A DNA stretch of 64,000 bases from RPQJ01 sp963732415. Its GTDB lineage: Bacteria > Pseudomonadota > Gammaproteobacteria > Steroidobacterales > Steroidobacteraceae. The translations under genes were made by a program, and so were the position numbers. Of this stretch, positions 1 to 10,742 are shown one piece after another. Within the stretch, counting starts at the first letter, position 1. The number at the start of each line of letters is the position of its first letter. The stretch spans positions 682,001 through 746,000 of the forward strand of contig CAVSZK010000019.1 of NCBI GenBank assembly GCA_963732415.1, given 5' to 3'. The notes beneath the pieces were generated by a model. It was not told where the DNA came from. It ran no database searches and saw only the letters and a list, made by a program, of their open reading frames with translations.

Positions 1-232
1 GCCGCCCAAGATAGGCCTCCAGCGCCACAAGCTGCTCCTCGACCCTCATGGTCGCTCCTTCCTGGAGCTTGAGCCGGTCCAGGAGTCGGTGCCGATCGTC
101 GTCGAGCGTGCCCAGTTCCTTCTTGAGTTCCGCCCTGTTGCGGAACAGCTCGACGAGGCGCTGATCCTCGGCCGACGGTCTGCGCCCGGCGAGTCGACGG
201 ACCAGCCCGCCTACGTCATCACTCAGATTCAT
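1..232 (-). CDS. Hypothetical coiled-coil protein (partial, runs off the window)
   Basis: Open frame on the minus strand starting with an ATG that overlaps the 3' end of the DUF1249 gene by 14 bp and running off the left edge. The visible part (about 77 residues) begins MNLSDDVGGLVRRLAG and is rich in charged and Leu residues with coiled-coil periodicity (LFRNRAELKKELGTL, DRHRLLDRLKLQEG). No catalytic motif is visible and I do not recognise the family. The upstream ATG has no good Shine-Dalgarno. An internal ATG at 49 (MRVEEQLVALEAYLG) is preceded by AAGGAG at good spacing, so the real start could be there. The overlap suggests co-transcription with the DUF1249 gene. Confidence 0.45.
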   Translation of the reverse strand, partial: MNLSDDVGGLVRRLAGRRPSAEDQRLVELFRNRAELKKELGTLDDDRHRLLDRLKLQEGATMRVEEQLVALEAYLGR

Positions 233-710
233 GTGTGTTGCCGCCTGCTCCCGCGGGTAGCGCAGCAAAGCGATGACCGCGGCCCACACAGTAATCAAGC
301 CACTTGTTCAGCAGCATGTTGCGCAGCCAGCGGTCGCCAAGGGAGGCCGACACGCGCGAACGAATCGCAGCCAGGCCCGGATGTCGCTGCCAGCGGCCGC
401 AGCGGCCGGCCTCGGCGAGGCGTGCATCGTGGTAAACGCGAACCTCGAGGTCGGGGTCGGCCACCAGGCCCGGTTCGTCGTCGAAGAGATAAGTGAGCCG
501 GAAAACCGTCGTGTACGGACTGTGCTCGATAGCGTCGAGGTGGAGGTCGCAGTCGGAGGGCACGCTCGACACGCGGCGCCCGGTCAGTCCACGCAGGTCC
601 CCAGCCAGCCCGCGAAGCCGCACGTAGTTGCTCTCGTAAAGCGTCATCAGGCCAACGAAACTCGCGGGCTTCGCTCGCCAGGATGTGACGCACAAGCTGT
701 CCGCGATCAT
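219..710 (-). CDS. DUF1249 family protein (YqiB-like)
   Basis: 163-residue protein of unknown biochemical function. The family hallmark is visible near the N-terminus: KPASFVGL followed by MTLYESNYVRLRGLAGDL, then SDCDLHLDAIEHSPYTTVF and DPDLEVRVYHDARLAEA, with a WLDYCVGRGHRF-type C-terminal segment. The length fits the family (about 140-165 residues). In enterobacteria the homologue yqiB lies next to cpdA; here it lies downstream of ppsR on the same strand and is followed by an overlapping coiled-coil reading frame. No signal peptide or membrane segment. The ATG at 710 is kept because conserved residues begin soon after it. Confidence 0.8.
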   Translation of the reverse strand: MIADSLCVTSWRAKPASFVGLMTLYESNYVRLRGLAGDLRGLTGRRVSSVPSDCDLHLDAIEHSPYTTVFRLTYLFDDEPGLVADPDLEVRVYHDARLAEAGRCGRWQRHPGLAAIRSRVSASLGDRWLRNMLLNKWLDYCVGRGHRFAALPAGAGGNTHESE

Positions 711-771
711 TGGCCGACTATATCACAGCGTTTTTCCGCTTCTGTGACGCGCACCACAACCGAGAGACCCC

Positions 772-1596
772 TCACGGACGCAGCCTGCGCTCGATCCCCA
801 GGCGATCGATGATCCGGCTTGCGATCTCTTCGACCGAGCACTCGGTCGTGTCGATCGTCGGCACGCCGAAGCGCTGGAACAACGCCTCGGCGCTGCGTAC
901 TTCAAAGTCGCACTGGGCCGCAGACGAATAGCGGCCGCCCGGCCGGCGCTCGGTGCGTATCTGCCTGAGCCGCTGCGGGTCGATCGTCAGACCGAACAGC
1001 TTGGCCGCGTGCGGGGCCACCATCGCGGGCAACTTCCGGCTCTCGAAGTCGTCCTCGGTGAGCGGGTAGTTGGCGGCATATACGCCGTACTGCATCGCCA
1101 TGTAGATGCAGGTTGGCGTCTTGCCCGAGCGCGAAACCCCGATCAGGATCACGTCTGCCCGCGAGTAGTCGGCGACGATACCCCCGTCGTCGGCCGAGAG
1201 CGCAAAATTGGTCGCGTCGATGCGCGCGCTGTAGAGGACCTGGTCCGCGATGCCGTGCGCGCGGCCCTCGCGCTCGGACGACCTGACGGCGAGCTCGGTC
1301 TCCAGCGGCAATATGAACGCGTCGAAAAAATCGAGGAACAGTCCGTTGCTGGTCTTCACGACCGAACGCAATTCGCTTTTGACCAGCGTGCTGAACACCA
1401 CCGGACGGATGCCATCTGCGGCAGCCGTCGCGTCGATCTTTCTTACGGCTTCCACTGCCTTGTCAACGCTGGATATAAATGGCAGAGTCACTTGTCGGAA
1501 TTCGAGGCCTTCGAATTGCGTAAGCAAGCTGTGTCCCATCGTTTCGGCAGTCACGCCGGTCTGGTCCGAGACGAAAAACACGGTTCTCCGGTTCAT
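772..1596 (-). CDS. ppsR: PEP synthase regulatory protein (bifunctional kinase/pyrophosphorylase, DUF299)
   Basis: 274-residue protein of the PpsR/PSRP family. Members control phosphoenolpyruvate synthase by ADP-dependent phosphorylation and Pi-dependent dephosphorylation of a Thr next to the catalytic His. The start MNRRTVFFVSDQTGVTAETM is the family N-terminus. A P-loop GVSRSGKTPTCIYMA lies in the middle, followed by YGVYAANYPLTEDDF, and the C-terminal part carries the RYSSAAQCDFEVRSAE region. The length is normal (about 270). It is divergently arranged with ppsA, with 76 bp between the start codons, the usual pairing of this regulator with its target. The intergenic gap must hold both promoters; I could not pick out convincing boxes. 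Confidence 0.95.
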   Translation of the reverse strand: MNRRTVFFVSDQTGVTAETMGHSLLTQFEGLEFRQVTLPFISSVDKAVEAVRKIDATAAADGIRPVVFSTLVKSELRSVVKTSNGLFLDFFDAFILPLETELAVRSSEREGRAHGIADQVLYSARIDATNFALSADDGGIVADYSRADVILIGVSRSGKTPTCIYMAMQYGVYAANYPLTEDDFESRKLPAMVAPHAAKLFGLTIDPQRLRQIRTERRPGGRYSSAAQCDFEVRSAEALFQRFGVPTIDTTECSVEEIASRIIDRLGIERRLRP

Positions 1597-1672
1597 TCGC
1601 GCGATTCACTCCGCTGCACTTCAGGCCCGTGCAGTCTTTCATCCATCCTTGGCAGGTAGCAAGAGGCGATCC

Positions 1673-4051
<2,379 letters not shown>

Positions 4052-4055
4052 CCGC

Positions 4056-4080
4056 CCACAGCGCGTTTGGTGCGCTGTGG
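4056..4080 (+). terminator. Hairpin just after ppsA
   Basis: A perfect 9-bp inverted repeat (CCACAGCGC / GCGCTGTGG) with a 7-nt loop begins 5 bp after the ppsA stop. It is placed like a terminator but no T-run follows, so it may instead be an RNA 3'-end stabiliser. Confidence 0.4.
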
Positions 4081-4100
4081 CGCCGACGCTTCGGCCGCCC

Positions 4101-4149
4101 GGGGGCCCCTACCGGCTCGCTCGGAAACATGCTCGCCTATACGGCCCCC
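4101..4149. repeat. Hairpin repeat, copy 1 of 3 (shared core, private arms)
   Basis: Arms GGGGGCC (4101-4107) and GGCCCCC (4143-4149) enclose a core containing GCTCGC, a 3-nt variable step (TCG) and then GAAACATGCTCGC. The core is nearly identical to copies 2 and 3 while the arm sequence is different, so stem pairing is kept but sequence is not. No coding potential is supported here. Confidence 0.55.
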
Positions 4150-4185
4150 GTGCGACCGCCCAGCCTACGGCCGCTCGGACCTTCA

Positions 4186-4230
4186 GGGTGTCCTCCTGCT
4201 CGCGAAGAAACATGCTCGCGGAGGACACCC
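4186..4230. repeat. Hairpin repeat, copy 2 of 3
   Basis: Perfect 11-bp arms GGGTGTCCTCC (4186-4196) and GGAGGACACCC (4220-4230) enclose a 23-nt core: TGCTCGCGAAG followed by AAACATGCTCGC. The core contains a direct repeat of GCTCGCG. The arms differ completely from those of copies 1 and 3. Confidence 0.7.
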
Positions 4231-4349
4231 CCGAATGCCCTCGCGGCCTGCGCCGCGGCACACGTCACGACCTGTGTGACCTCGCGCGGTCGGAGCGACC
4301 ACCAGCTATCTCGCAAGCGTGCCTACTCGCCACCCCTGCAGGCGATCGT

Positions 4350-4401
4350 GGCGGGTCTTCTCCAGCGAGCATGTTTCTTCGCGAGCAGGAGAAGACCCGC
4401 C
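4350..4401. repeat. Hairpin repeat, copy 3 of 3 (inverted core)
   Basis: Perfect 14-bp arms GGCGGGTCTTCTCC (4350-4363) and GGAGAAGACCCGCC (4388-4401) enclose the reverse complement of the copy 2 core (AGCGAGCATGTTTC then TTCGCGAGCA). The element is therefore inserted in the opposite orientation to copies 1 and 2. Together the three copies fill most of the gap between ppsA and recR (4052-4476), in which I see no supported gene. Confidence 0.7.
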
Positions 4402-4476
4402 GCGGTCGCCACTACAGCGCGCCCCGCCCGCTTCGACCGGCGGCGCGACAGCGCCACCCGGTCCGCGGCGCCACGG

Positions 4477-5076
4477 CTACCTGATCGCCTGCCGCCCGGC
4501 GAGTGCGTGGGCGAGCGTGCCGCCATCCACGTACTCGAGTTCGCCACCAACCGGCACTCCATGCGCGATCCGCGTTGCGCGCAGTCCGAATCGCGAGGCG
4601 ACCTCGGCCAGGAAGTGTGCGGTAGCCTCGCCCTCGACCGTCGGGTTGGTCGCGAGAATCACTTCCCTGACCTCGCCCTCGCCCAGAAGTCGCTCGAACG
4701 CCTCGATACCGATCTCGGATGGACCCACGCCGTCGAGCGGCGATAGATGACCCATCAGCACGAAGTAACAGCCCCGGTAGCTTGCCGACTGCTCGATTGC
4801 CACTACGTCGGCGGGCGACTCGACCACGCAAAGCAGCGAACGGTCACGCGTGGTCGCCGCGCAGGTCGGGCAGGATTCTCCTTCGGCGAACATGCGGCAG
4901 CGGCGGCAATGCCCAAGCGATTCGGTCGCCGCGGTCAGCGACACTGATATTTCGCGTGCGCCGTCCCGGTCCCTCTCGAGCAGGTGAAATGCCATGCGCT
5001 GGGCGGACTTCGGCCCGACGCCGGGCAGGCAGCGCAGCGCCTCGATCAGCCGGTTCAGCGTCGGCGGATATAGCAT
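4477..5076 (-). CDS. recR: Recombination mediator protein RecR
   Basis: 199 residues, the normal RecR length. RecR works with RecO (and RecF) to load RecA onto SSB-coated single-stranded DNA at gaps. Visible: an N-terminal helix-hairpin-helix region (LPGVGPKSAQRMAFHLL), a C4 zinc finger (CRRCRMFAEGESCPTCA), a Toprim domain starting LLCVVESPADVVAIEQS, and the C-terminal THR-like segment ATRIAHGVPVGGELEYVD with DGGTLAHALAGRQ. It lies directly downstream of ybaB and dnaX on the same strand, the standard dnaX-ybaB-recR operon order. Confidence 0.97.
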   Translation of the reverse strand: MLYPPTLNRLIEALRCLPGVGPKSAQRMAFHLLERDRDGAREISVSLTAATESLGHCRRCRMFAEGESCPTCAATTRDRSLLCVVESPADVVAIEQSASYRGCYFVLMGHLSPLDGVGPSEIGIEAFERLLGEGEVREVILATNPTVEGEATAHFLAEVASRFGLRATRIAHGVPVGGELEYVDGGTLAHALAGRQAIR

Positions 5077-5087
5077 CGTTCCGGCTG

Positions 5088-5414
5088 TCAGCCCAGCGGC
5101 AACTTGAGGCCCGGCGGGAGATTCATTCCCCCCATCAGCCCTGACATCCGCTCCTGCGACACTGACTCGAGCCTGTGCACGGCGTCGTTGATCGCGGCGG
5201 CGACCAGGTCCTCGACCATCTCGCGATCATCGAGCGGAACCGAGGGGTCGATCTGCACCCTCCTCGCTTCGTGACGGCCGTTGATCGTGACCTTGACCAT
5301 GCCGCCGCCCGACTCGCCGGTGACTTCCATGGCCGCGATCTCCGCCTGCGCCTTCTGCATGTTCGCCTGCAGCTGTTGCGCCTGTTTCATCAAGTTACCG
5401 ATGCCGCCCTTCAT
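5088..5414 (-). CDS. ybaB: YbaB/EbfC family nucleoid-associated protein
   Basis: 108-residue DNA-binding protein of the YbaB/EbfC family, which forms a tweezer-like dimer and binds DNA with little sequence specificity. Visible features are the N-terminal MKGGIGNLMKQAQQLQANM helix with coiled-coil heptads, the central strand region GGGMVKVTINGRHEARRVQID and the helix EDLVAAAINDAVHRLE. The length is typical. It sits 11 bp upstream of recR and 24 bp downstream of dnaX, as in E. coli, and is probably co-transcribed with both. Confidence 0.95.
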   Translation of the reverse strand: MKGGIGNLMKQAQQLQANMQKAQAEIAAMEVTGESGGGMVKVTINGRHEARRVQIDPSVPLDDREMVEDLVAAAINDAVHRLESVSQERMSGLMGGMNLPPGLKLPLG

Positions 5415-5438
5415 GCCTGTGTGACTCCCGGAAAAAAA

Positions 5439-7115
5439 TCAGTTCAACGGCCGTACCGAGCCCGGCTGCACGGTAGCGCCGAACACGTCGCGCATGGCCC
5501 GCACCGCGGGATCGCCGTCTATCGCCTGCTCCGCTGCCTTGAGGCGCTCATCCGCGTCGAGCGCCTGGCGGCGCGCAGGTGTGAGCTCGTCATCCGGGAT
5601 CGCTACCACGCTGATCTCGAGCCGGACTGCCTGCCCGAAGTACTGTGACAGCGCCTGCACCAGTCGGTCGACGATCTGCGGGCGGTGGAAGGACTCGCCC
5701 GCCGGGTCGAGCCGGAGGCGCACGACTTCCCTGTTCCGGCCGACCATCAGGCAATGCGCCGCAAGCTGGCTCGCGGGTCCCTGCAGGCCCAGCGCAGACA
5801 CGATGGAGGCCCAGTCGTCCGGCGATGCCTGCCCAGGCGCGGGTGCGGGCGCGATCCCGCTGCTGGCCGCAGCCGCAGGTTTGACTGGCGCCGCACGCTG
5901 GGGCACAACCGACTCCGCAGCCGCCGACCCGGTCCGACCGACTGAACCGCTCGCACGCGCAGCGCCCCTGGGCGGCTTCGCACCTGGCCCCGGCGCAGCC
6001 GATGGCGGTACCGTCGGCGTGGCCGAGGCCTGTGCCGGCCTGAATGCAAGCATCCGGAGCAGCGCCATCTCGAATCCGCCACGCGCGTCGGGCGCGAAAT
6101 CGAGGTCGCGCCGGGCCATGATCGCGATCTGGTAGAGAAGCTGAAGGTCTTCGGGGGAGAACCGTACCGACAGCGCCGCGAGCGCGATGTCCTGCTCCTC
6201 GTCCTCGCCCCGGAGATCCGGCAGCGCCTGGAGCAGCGCCATGCGCTGGATGGCGGCGGCAAGCTCGCCCAGTGCCTGGTCGTAGTCCGGTGCGCGTTCG
6301 TCGAGCTGCTGCACGCAGCTCATCAGTTCATTGCCGTCGTTCGAGGCCAGCGCGCCGAGAATCGCCTCGACGTGCCGTCGATCCAGCGTACCGAGCAGGG
6401 AGCGAACCTCGGCCTCGAGTACGCGACCACCGCCAAAAGCGAGGACCTGGTCGAGCAGCGACAGCGCGTCGCGCATGCTGCCCTCGGCGCCACGCGCGAC
6501 CGCGCGCAGCGCGGCCGCCTCGAACTCGAACTTCTCGGCCTCGGAAATCATCGTCAGGCGTTCCTGGATCTGCTGCAACGGTAACCTGCGCAGGTGGAAC
6601 TGCAGGCAGCGCGACAGCACGGTCGCCGGCAGCTTCTGCGGGTCTGTGGTTGCCAGCAGGAACTTGACGTGCGGCGGCGGTTCCTCGAGCGTCTTGAGCA
6701 GTGCGTTGAACGAGTGCGTCGAAAGCATGTGCACCTCGTCGATGAGGTACACCTTGTAACGGCCGCGTGCGGGCGCGTACTGCACGTTGTCGAGCAACTC
6801 GCGCGTGTCGTCGACCTTGGTGCGCGACGCCGCATCCACCTCCAGCAGGTCCACGAAGCGCCCCGCGTCGATGTCCACGCACGCGCTGCATTCGCCGCAG
6901 GGGCGCGACGATACGCCCTTCTCGCAGTTCAGCGACTTGGCGAAGATCCTGGCGATCGTGGTCTTGCCTACGCCGCGGGTGCCGGTGAACAGGAAGGCGT
7001 GGTGGATGCGACCCGAGTCGAGCGCATTGGTGAGCGCACGGCGTACGTGATCCTGCCCGACGAGTTCATCGAAGCTGCGCGGTCGCCACTTTCGAGCCAG
7101 GACCAGGTAACTCAT
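5439..7115 (-). CDS. dnaX: DNA polymerase III subunit gamma/tau
   Basis: Clamp-loader ATPase of the replisome, 558 residues. The N-terminal AAA+ module opens MSYLVLARKWRPRSFDELVG, with Walker A FTGTRGVGKTTIARIFAK, a zinc module (Cys residues in LNCEKGVSSRPCGECSAC), DEVHML Walker B and the TTDPQKLPATVLSRCLQFHL sensor/Arg-finger region. Domain III and a Pro/Ala-rich linker (about residues 365-430) precede a C-terminal tau-like domain. I see no A-AAA-AAG slippery site, so a programmed frameshift making a short gamma is not supported. It lies just downstream of the SRP RNA and heads the dnaX-ybaB-recR operon. Confidence 0.96.
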   Translation of the reverse strand: MSYLVLARKWRPRSFDELVGQDHVRRALTNALDSGRIHHAFLFTGTRGVGKTTIARIFAKSLNCEKGVSSRPCGECSACVDIDAGRFVDLLEVDAASRTKVDDTRELLDNVQYAPARGRYKVYLIDEVHMLSTHSFNALLKTLEEPPPHVKFLLATTDPQKLPATVLSRCLQFHLRRLPLQQIQERLTMISEAEKFEFEAAALRAVARGAEGSMRDALSLLDQVLAFGGGRVLEAEVRSLLGTLDRRHVEAILGALASNDGNELMSCVQQLDERAPDYDQALGELAAAIQRMALLQALPDLRGEDEEQDIALAALSVRFSPEDLQLLYQIAIMARRDLDFAPDARGGFEMALLRMLAFRPAQASATPTVPPSAAPGPGAKPPRGAARASGSVGRTGSAAAESVVPQRAAPVKPAAAASSGIAPAPAPGQASPDDWASIVSALGLQGPASQLAAHCLMVGRNREVVRLRLDPAGESFHRPQIVDRLVQALSQYFGQAVRLEISVVAIPDDELTPARRQALDADERLKAAEQAIDGDPAVRAMRDVFGATVQPGSVRPLN

Positions 7116-7146
7116 GCGGAGGGCCTTGCTCCCCGGGGCAGCGAAT

Positions 7147-7272
<126 letters not shown>

Positions 7273-7304
7273 GGCCGGGACTATAGCAGTCCGACCGGAG
7301 CCAG

Positions 7305-7790
7305 TCAGCCGCGGCCACGATACGGGGGCACGCCCTGGTCCGGGATCCAGACGCCGGCTGGGGCCCGGCCCGTCTGCCAGAACACGTCGATCGGCATCCC
7401 CCCCCGCGGGTACCAGTAGCCTCCGATCCTCAACCAGCGCGGCACGAGGAATTCCACCAGCCGCGAGGCAATGGCGAGAGTGCAGTCCTCGTGGAACGCG
7501 CCGTGGTTTCGGAAGCTCGACAGGTAGAGCTTCAGGGACTTGCTCTCGACCAGCCAGCGGGCAGGCACGTAGTCGATCACCAGGTGCGCGAAATCAGGCT
7601 GCCCGGTGATCGGGCACAGGGAGGTGAATTCCGGCGCCGCGAACCGGGTAACGTACAGCTTGCGAGGGTGCGGATTCGGCACGCGCTCCAGCAGCGCCTC
7701 GGCCGGGGAACCCGGAATCGCAGCTTGCGCCCCGAGTTGCCTGAGCGGTGCCGCGGCGCGCGCGGGGCCCTTCATGCGCCGGACCGCCAC
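7305..7790 (-). CDS. queF: NADPH-dependent 7-cyano-7-deazaguanine reductase (QueF, short type)
   Basis: Reduces preQ0 to preQ1 in queuosine biosynthesis. 161 residues, the compact type I form. Motifs: catalytic Cys in EFTSLCPITGQPDFA, the QueF signature ESKSLKLYLSSFRNHG that binds NADPH and substrate, and HEDCTLAIA with the catalytic Asp. The C-terminus (RIGGYWYPRGGMPIDVFWQTG) is also typical. The first about 20 residues are poorly conserved, so the start could lie a little further in. It is 3 bp downstream of the M3 peptidase gene on the same strand. A queuosine-precursor transporter is encoded far away at 58.3-59.1 kb. Confidence 0.93.
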   Translation of the reverse strand: MAVRRMKGPARAAAPLRQLGAQAAIPGSPAEALLERVPNPHPRKLYVTRFAAPEFTSLCPITGQPDFAHLVIDYVPARWLVESKSLKLYLSSFRNHGAFHEDCTLAIASRLVEFLVPRWLRIGGYWYPRGGMPIDVFWQTGRAPAGVWIPDQGVPPYRGRG

Positions 7791-7793
7791 TCT

Positions 7794-9689
7794 TCAGCCC
7801 TTGCTGCGCGCGTAGATGCGCTCCATTTCGTCCATGATCCGGTTCATCTCCTTCATCGCGGCGTCGAACGGCCGCGAAGTCGTCATGTCAACGCCCGCGT
7901 CCTGCAGCAGTTCAATCGGGTACTTCGACGAGCCGGATGACAGCATGTGGATGTACGCGTCTCGATTCTTCTGTGACTGTCCCGAGTCGACCGCCTGCTT
8001 GCCGATGATGCCCTCGGCGAGCGACATGCCGCCGATCATGCTGGTCGCGTACTGGTAGACGTAGAAGTCGTAGTAGAAGTGCGGGACATAAGCCCACTCT
8101 GATTGATACGTTTCGTCGACCCTAACAACGCCCTTGTCGGCGCCGTAGTACACGCGCAACAACTCCAGGTACAGTGCGTTCAGCGAGTCCTTGGTGAGTG
8201 GCTCACCGCGTTCGACCGCTTCGTGGATACGCAGCTCGAACTCCGCGAACATCGTCTGGCGGAACAACGTCGTGCGCATCGTGTCGAGATAGCTCGACAG
8301 CAGGAACAGGCGCGTCGCGTCATCCTGCGTCTGGTCGAGCACGTGGTGAAACAGCAGGTTCTCGTTCAGCGTCGAGGCCACCTCGGCCACGAAAGTCGAG
8401 TAATCCGCGGTGGCGAATGGCTGTTTCTCGGCCGCGAGGTACGAGTGCATCGAATGCCCCGACTCATGCGCGAGCGTGGAGACTTCATTCCACGTCCCGG
8501 TAAAGTTCAGCAACTGGTACGGATGCACTCCGTACACCATCGTGCTGTACGCGCCCGGGCTCTTGCCGGTGCTGGGCATGAAATCCACCCAGCCGGAGTC
8601 GTAGCCCCTGGCGAGCGTGTCCACGTAGCCCGATCCGAGCGGCGCAAAGGAATCGAGCGTGAGCTTCCTGGCCTCTTCCGGCGAAAACTTCATGTCCACG
8701 CTCGCGACGATCGGCGCGTACAGGTCTTCGTAGCCGAGTTCGGGCAGGCCCATGATCTTCTGTCGGAGCTTCAGGTAGCGGTGCAGCGTCGGCAGGTTCG
8801 CGTGCACGTCCGCGATCAATTGCGTGTAAACGGATTTCGGGATGTTGTAGTCGAACAGCGCGGCCTCGAGTGCACTCGGATACTTGCGCACGTCCCTGGT
8901 GAACACGTGGCTCTGGACCTGCGCATTCAGCGTGGTCGCGAGCGTGCCGGTGAAATCGTTGTAGCGGCCGAAGAACGCCTTGAAAGCCAGGTCACGGTCG
9001 GCCTTTACGGGCGACGCCCGGTACTTCGAGAATGCCGCGGCATCGAGGCGCACCTTCTCGCCAGTAGAGAATGTGACCTCCGGGAACGGCAGCTCTGCGC
9101 TGGTGAAAACCGACCTGACAGTATCGCCGGTGCCGGACATGAGTCCGGTCTGGGCGACGATCTTCTCCTCGGCGGGCGACAGCGTGTGCGGCGCCGCGCG
9201 CAGGATGTTGTCGAAGAACATGCGGTACTGGCCGAGCTTCGGCTGCTCGGCAACGAACCGATCGACCGTGGCCTTGCCGAGCGCCAGGATCTCGGGCTGC
9301 ATGAACGCCGTCGCGGTCTGCAGGTCGGTGTAGACCTGGATCGCTTCCTGCTTCATCTGCAGCGTGCGGCTGACCCGCGTGTCCTGGTCGTATAGCGCAT
9401 TCGCGTAGACATACAGCCGCTGCACCGATTGGGTGGCAAGCTCCCAGTCCGCCATCGCGGCAAGCAGGTTCGTGGAGGATGTGCCGAGCTTGCCCTGCCA
9501 CTGGCCGAGCTTCGGGATGACCGCGGCCAGGTCCTGCTTGGCAGCGACCCAGGCCGCCTCGTCCTGGTACAGGTCCGCCAGGTTCCACTTGTACGCGTCG
9601 GGTATTTCCGACCGCTCCGCCGCCTTGATAGCCGGCGCTGCACAGACTGCGAGGGCCAAAATCAGGGTGCAAAATCGCATCAGCCGCAT
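7794..9689 (-). CDS. M3 family oligoendopeptidase F-like peptidase, predicted exported
   Basis: Zinc metallopeptidase of the PepF/oligoendopeptidase F group, about 631 residues. The zinc motif is TLAHESGHSMHSYLA (HEXXH), with the downstream Glu region FVAEVASTLNENLLFHH and YQSEWAYVPHFYYDFYVYQYAT near the C-terminus. The start was chosen at 9689 because GGAG lies six bases upstream and the product then begins with a signal peptide, MRLMRFCTLILALAVCAAP, cleaved near AIKA. An upstream ATG at 9701 is also possible. Export is unusual, since most PepF enzymes are cytosolic, so this copy probably degrades peptides in the periplasm. It is followed 3 bp later by queF. Confidence 0.9.
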   Translation of the reverse strand: MRLMRFCTLILALAVCAAPAIKAAERSEIPDAYKWNLADLYQDEAAWVAAKQDLAAVIPKLGQWQGKLGTSSTNLLAAMADWELATQSVQRLYVYANALYDQDTRVSRTLQMKQEAIQVYTDLQTATAFMQPEILALGKATVDRFVAEQPKLGQYRMFFDNILRAAPHTLSPAEEKIVAQTGLMSGTGDTVRSVFTSAELPFPEVTFSTGEKVRLDAAAFSKYRASPVKADRDLAFKAFFGRYNDFTGTLATTLNAQVQSHVFTRDVRKYPSALEAALFDYNIPKSVYTQLIADVHANLPTLHRYLKLRQKIMGLPELGYEDLYAPIVASVDMKFSPEEARKLTLDSFAPLGSGYVDTLARGYDSGWVDFMPSTGKSPGAYSTMVYGVHPYQLLNFTGTWNEVSTLAHESGHSMHSYLAAEKQPFATADYSTFVAEVASTLNENLLFHHVLDQTQDDATRLFLLSSYLDTMRTTLFRQTMFAEFELRIHEAVERGEPLTKDSLNALYLELLRVYYGADKGVVRVDETYQSEWAYVPHFYYDFYVYQYATSMIGGMSLAEGIIGKQAVDSGQSQKNRDAYIHMLSSGSSKYPIELLQDAGVDMTTSRPFDAAMKEMNRIMDEMERIYARSKG

Positions 9690-9880
9690 CTGGAACTCCA
9701 TGACCGTCGGGGGCGTTCGGGTAAAAAGGAAGCTTGCCTGCCCGCCACGGCCGCTGCAATGCAATTTGGCTGCGGAAAGCCACCCCAGGGTGCCCGGCCG
9801 GGCCGGCTACCTTTACCCTCGCCGGGAGGTTAAGCTTGCTGCGCTGCACACATGCAGCTGCGTTGGAGCACCGAGGTCAG

Positions 9881-10702
9881 ATGACAACGACTTCCCGGTC
9901 CGGAAAGCCGCCCCGCACGCTGTACACGATGCTCGAGGGGCGTGGCCTGATCGAGATGGCCATGCTGCCGGCCTGGCTGCCATTGCTGCAGGCGACACCC
10001 CGCGGCGACGGGCACACGGTCCTGCTGGTACCGGGCTTCACGGCAGGAGATTCCACACTGGTCGGGCTGCGCACTTTCCTGCGCTCCCGGGGCTACGAGG
10101 TCGAGACCTGGGGGTTCGGCCAGAACACCGGATTCAAGCTCAAGTTTTCGCAGGCGCTGGAACAGAAGGTCCGGTACCTGCACCACCGCACCGACAGCAA
10201 GATCAGCGTCGTCGGCTGGAGCCTGGGCGGCGTCTACGGCTACTTCGCCGCCCACAGTGCGCCAGAGTGCGTACGCACGGTGATCTCACTGGGAAGCCCA
10301 CTACGCTTCTCGGTGGACCGGCTGCAGGTTCCGATGCTGGTGAGCGCGCTGTACCGCTATTTCGCGCACCCGATGGGCGCGGTCGCGCATCTTTCGAACG
10401 TCCGGGCCAAGGTCCTCAGGTCACCGCCGCCAATGCCGTCCACCTGCGTCTACTCGTCGACCGACGGTGTCGTTCCAGCGGATTCCGCCCAGCTCGACGA
10501 CCGCGTGGGCCAGCACGAGAACATCTGGGTGCCAGGCAGCCACCTCGGACTCGGCTTCAATCCGGCAGTAATGTGGGTGCTGGCCGACCGCCTCTCGCAG
10601 CCAGAGGACGATTGGCAGCGGTTCCGCCCCGGTGGCGTGCTGGGTTCAATCTACGATCGCCTCGCCGGTCACATGCGGACCGAGGTCGCACCCGCGGTCT
10701 GA
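9881..10702 (+). CDS. Alpha/beta hydrolase (lipase/esterase-like)
   Basis: 273-residue alpha/beta-hydrolase fold protein. It has the oxyanion strand VLLVPGFTAGDS, nucleophile elbow GWSLGG (Ser), a likely acid residue around VYSSTDGVVPADS and a C-terminal His in VPGSHLGLGFNP. No signal peptide from the chosen start (MTTTSRSGKPP), which has GAGG four bases upstream. The short distance between the HHRTDSKISVVGWSLGG strand and the rest fits small lipases. The substrate is unknown; the neighbourhood (two wax ester synthase/DGAT genes) suggests acylglycerol or wax ester turnover, but that is inference from context. Convergent with the WS/DGAT at 10743. Confidence 0.8.
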   Translation: MTTTSRSGKPPRTLYTMLEGRGLIEMAMLPAWLPLLQATPRGDGHTVLLVPGFTAGDSTLVGLRTFLRSRGYEVETWGFGQNTGFKLKFSQALEQKVRYLHHRTDSKISVVGWSLGGVYGYFAAHSAPECVRTVISLGSPLRFSVDRLQVPMLVSALYRYFAHPMGAVAHLSNVRAKVLRSPPPMPSTCVYSSTDGVVPADSAQLDDRVGQHENIWVPGSHLGLGFNPAVMWVLADRLSQPEDDWQRFRPGGVLGSIYDRLAGHMRTEVAPAV

Positions 10703-10742
10703 TTTGCACCCACCGGCCAGGCCCCGTATTGCCGGGCCGCCT

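Noticed and set aside
1250..1672. A 5'-extended ppsA start giving a 933-residue protein
   Set aside because: The extra 141 residues are the antisense of ppsR with no homology; the TTG at 1673 has a Shine-Dalgarno and gives the family length.
5439..7115. Programmed frameshift in dnaX to make a short gamma subunit
   Set aside because: No A-AAA-AAG slippery run is visible in the linker region.
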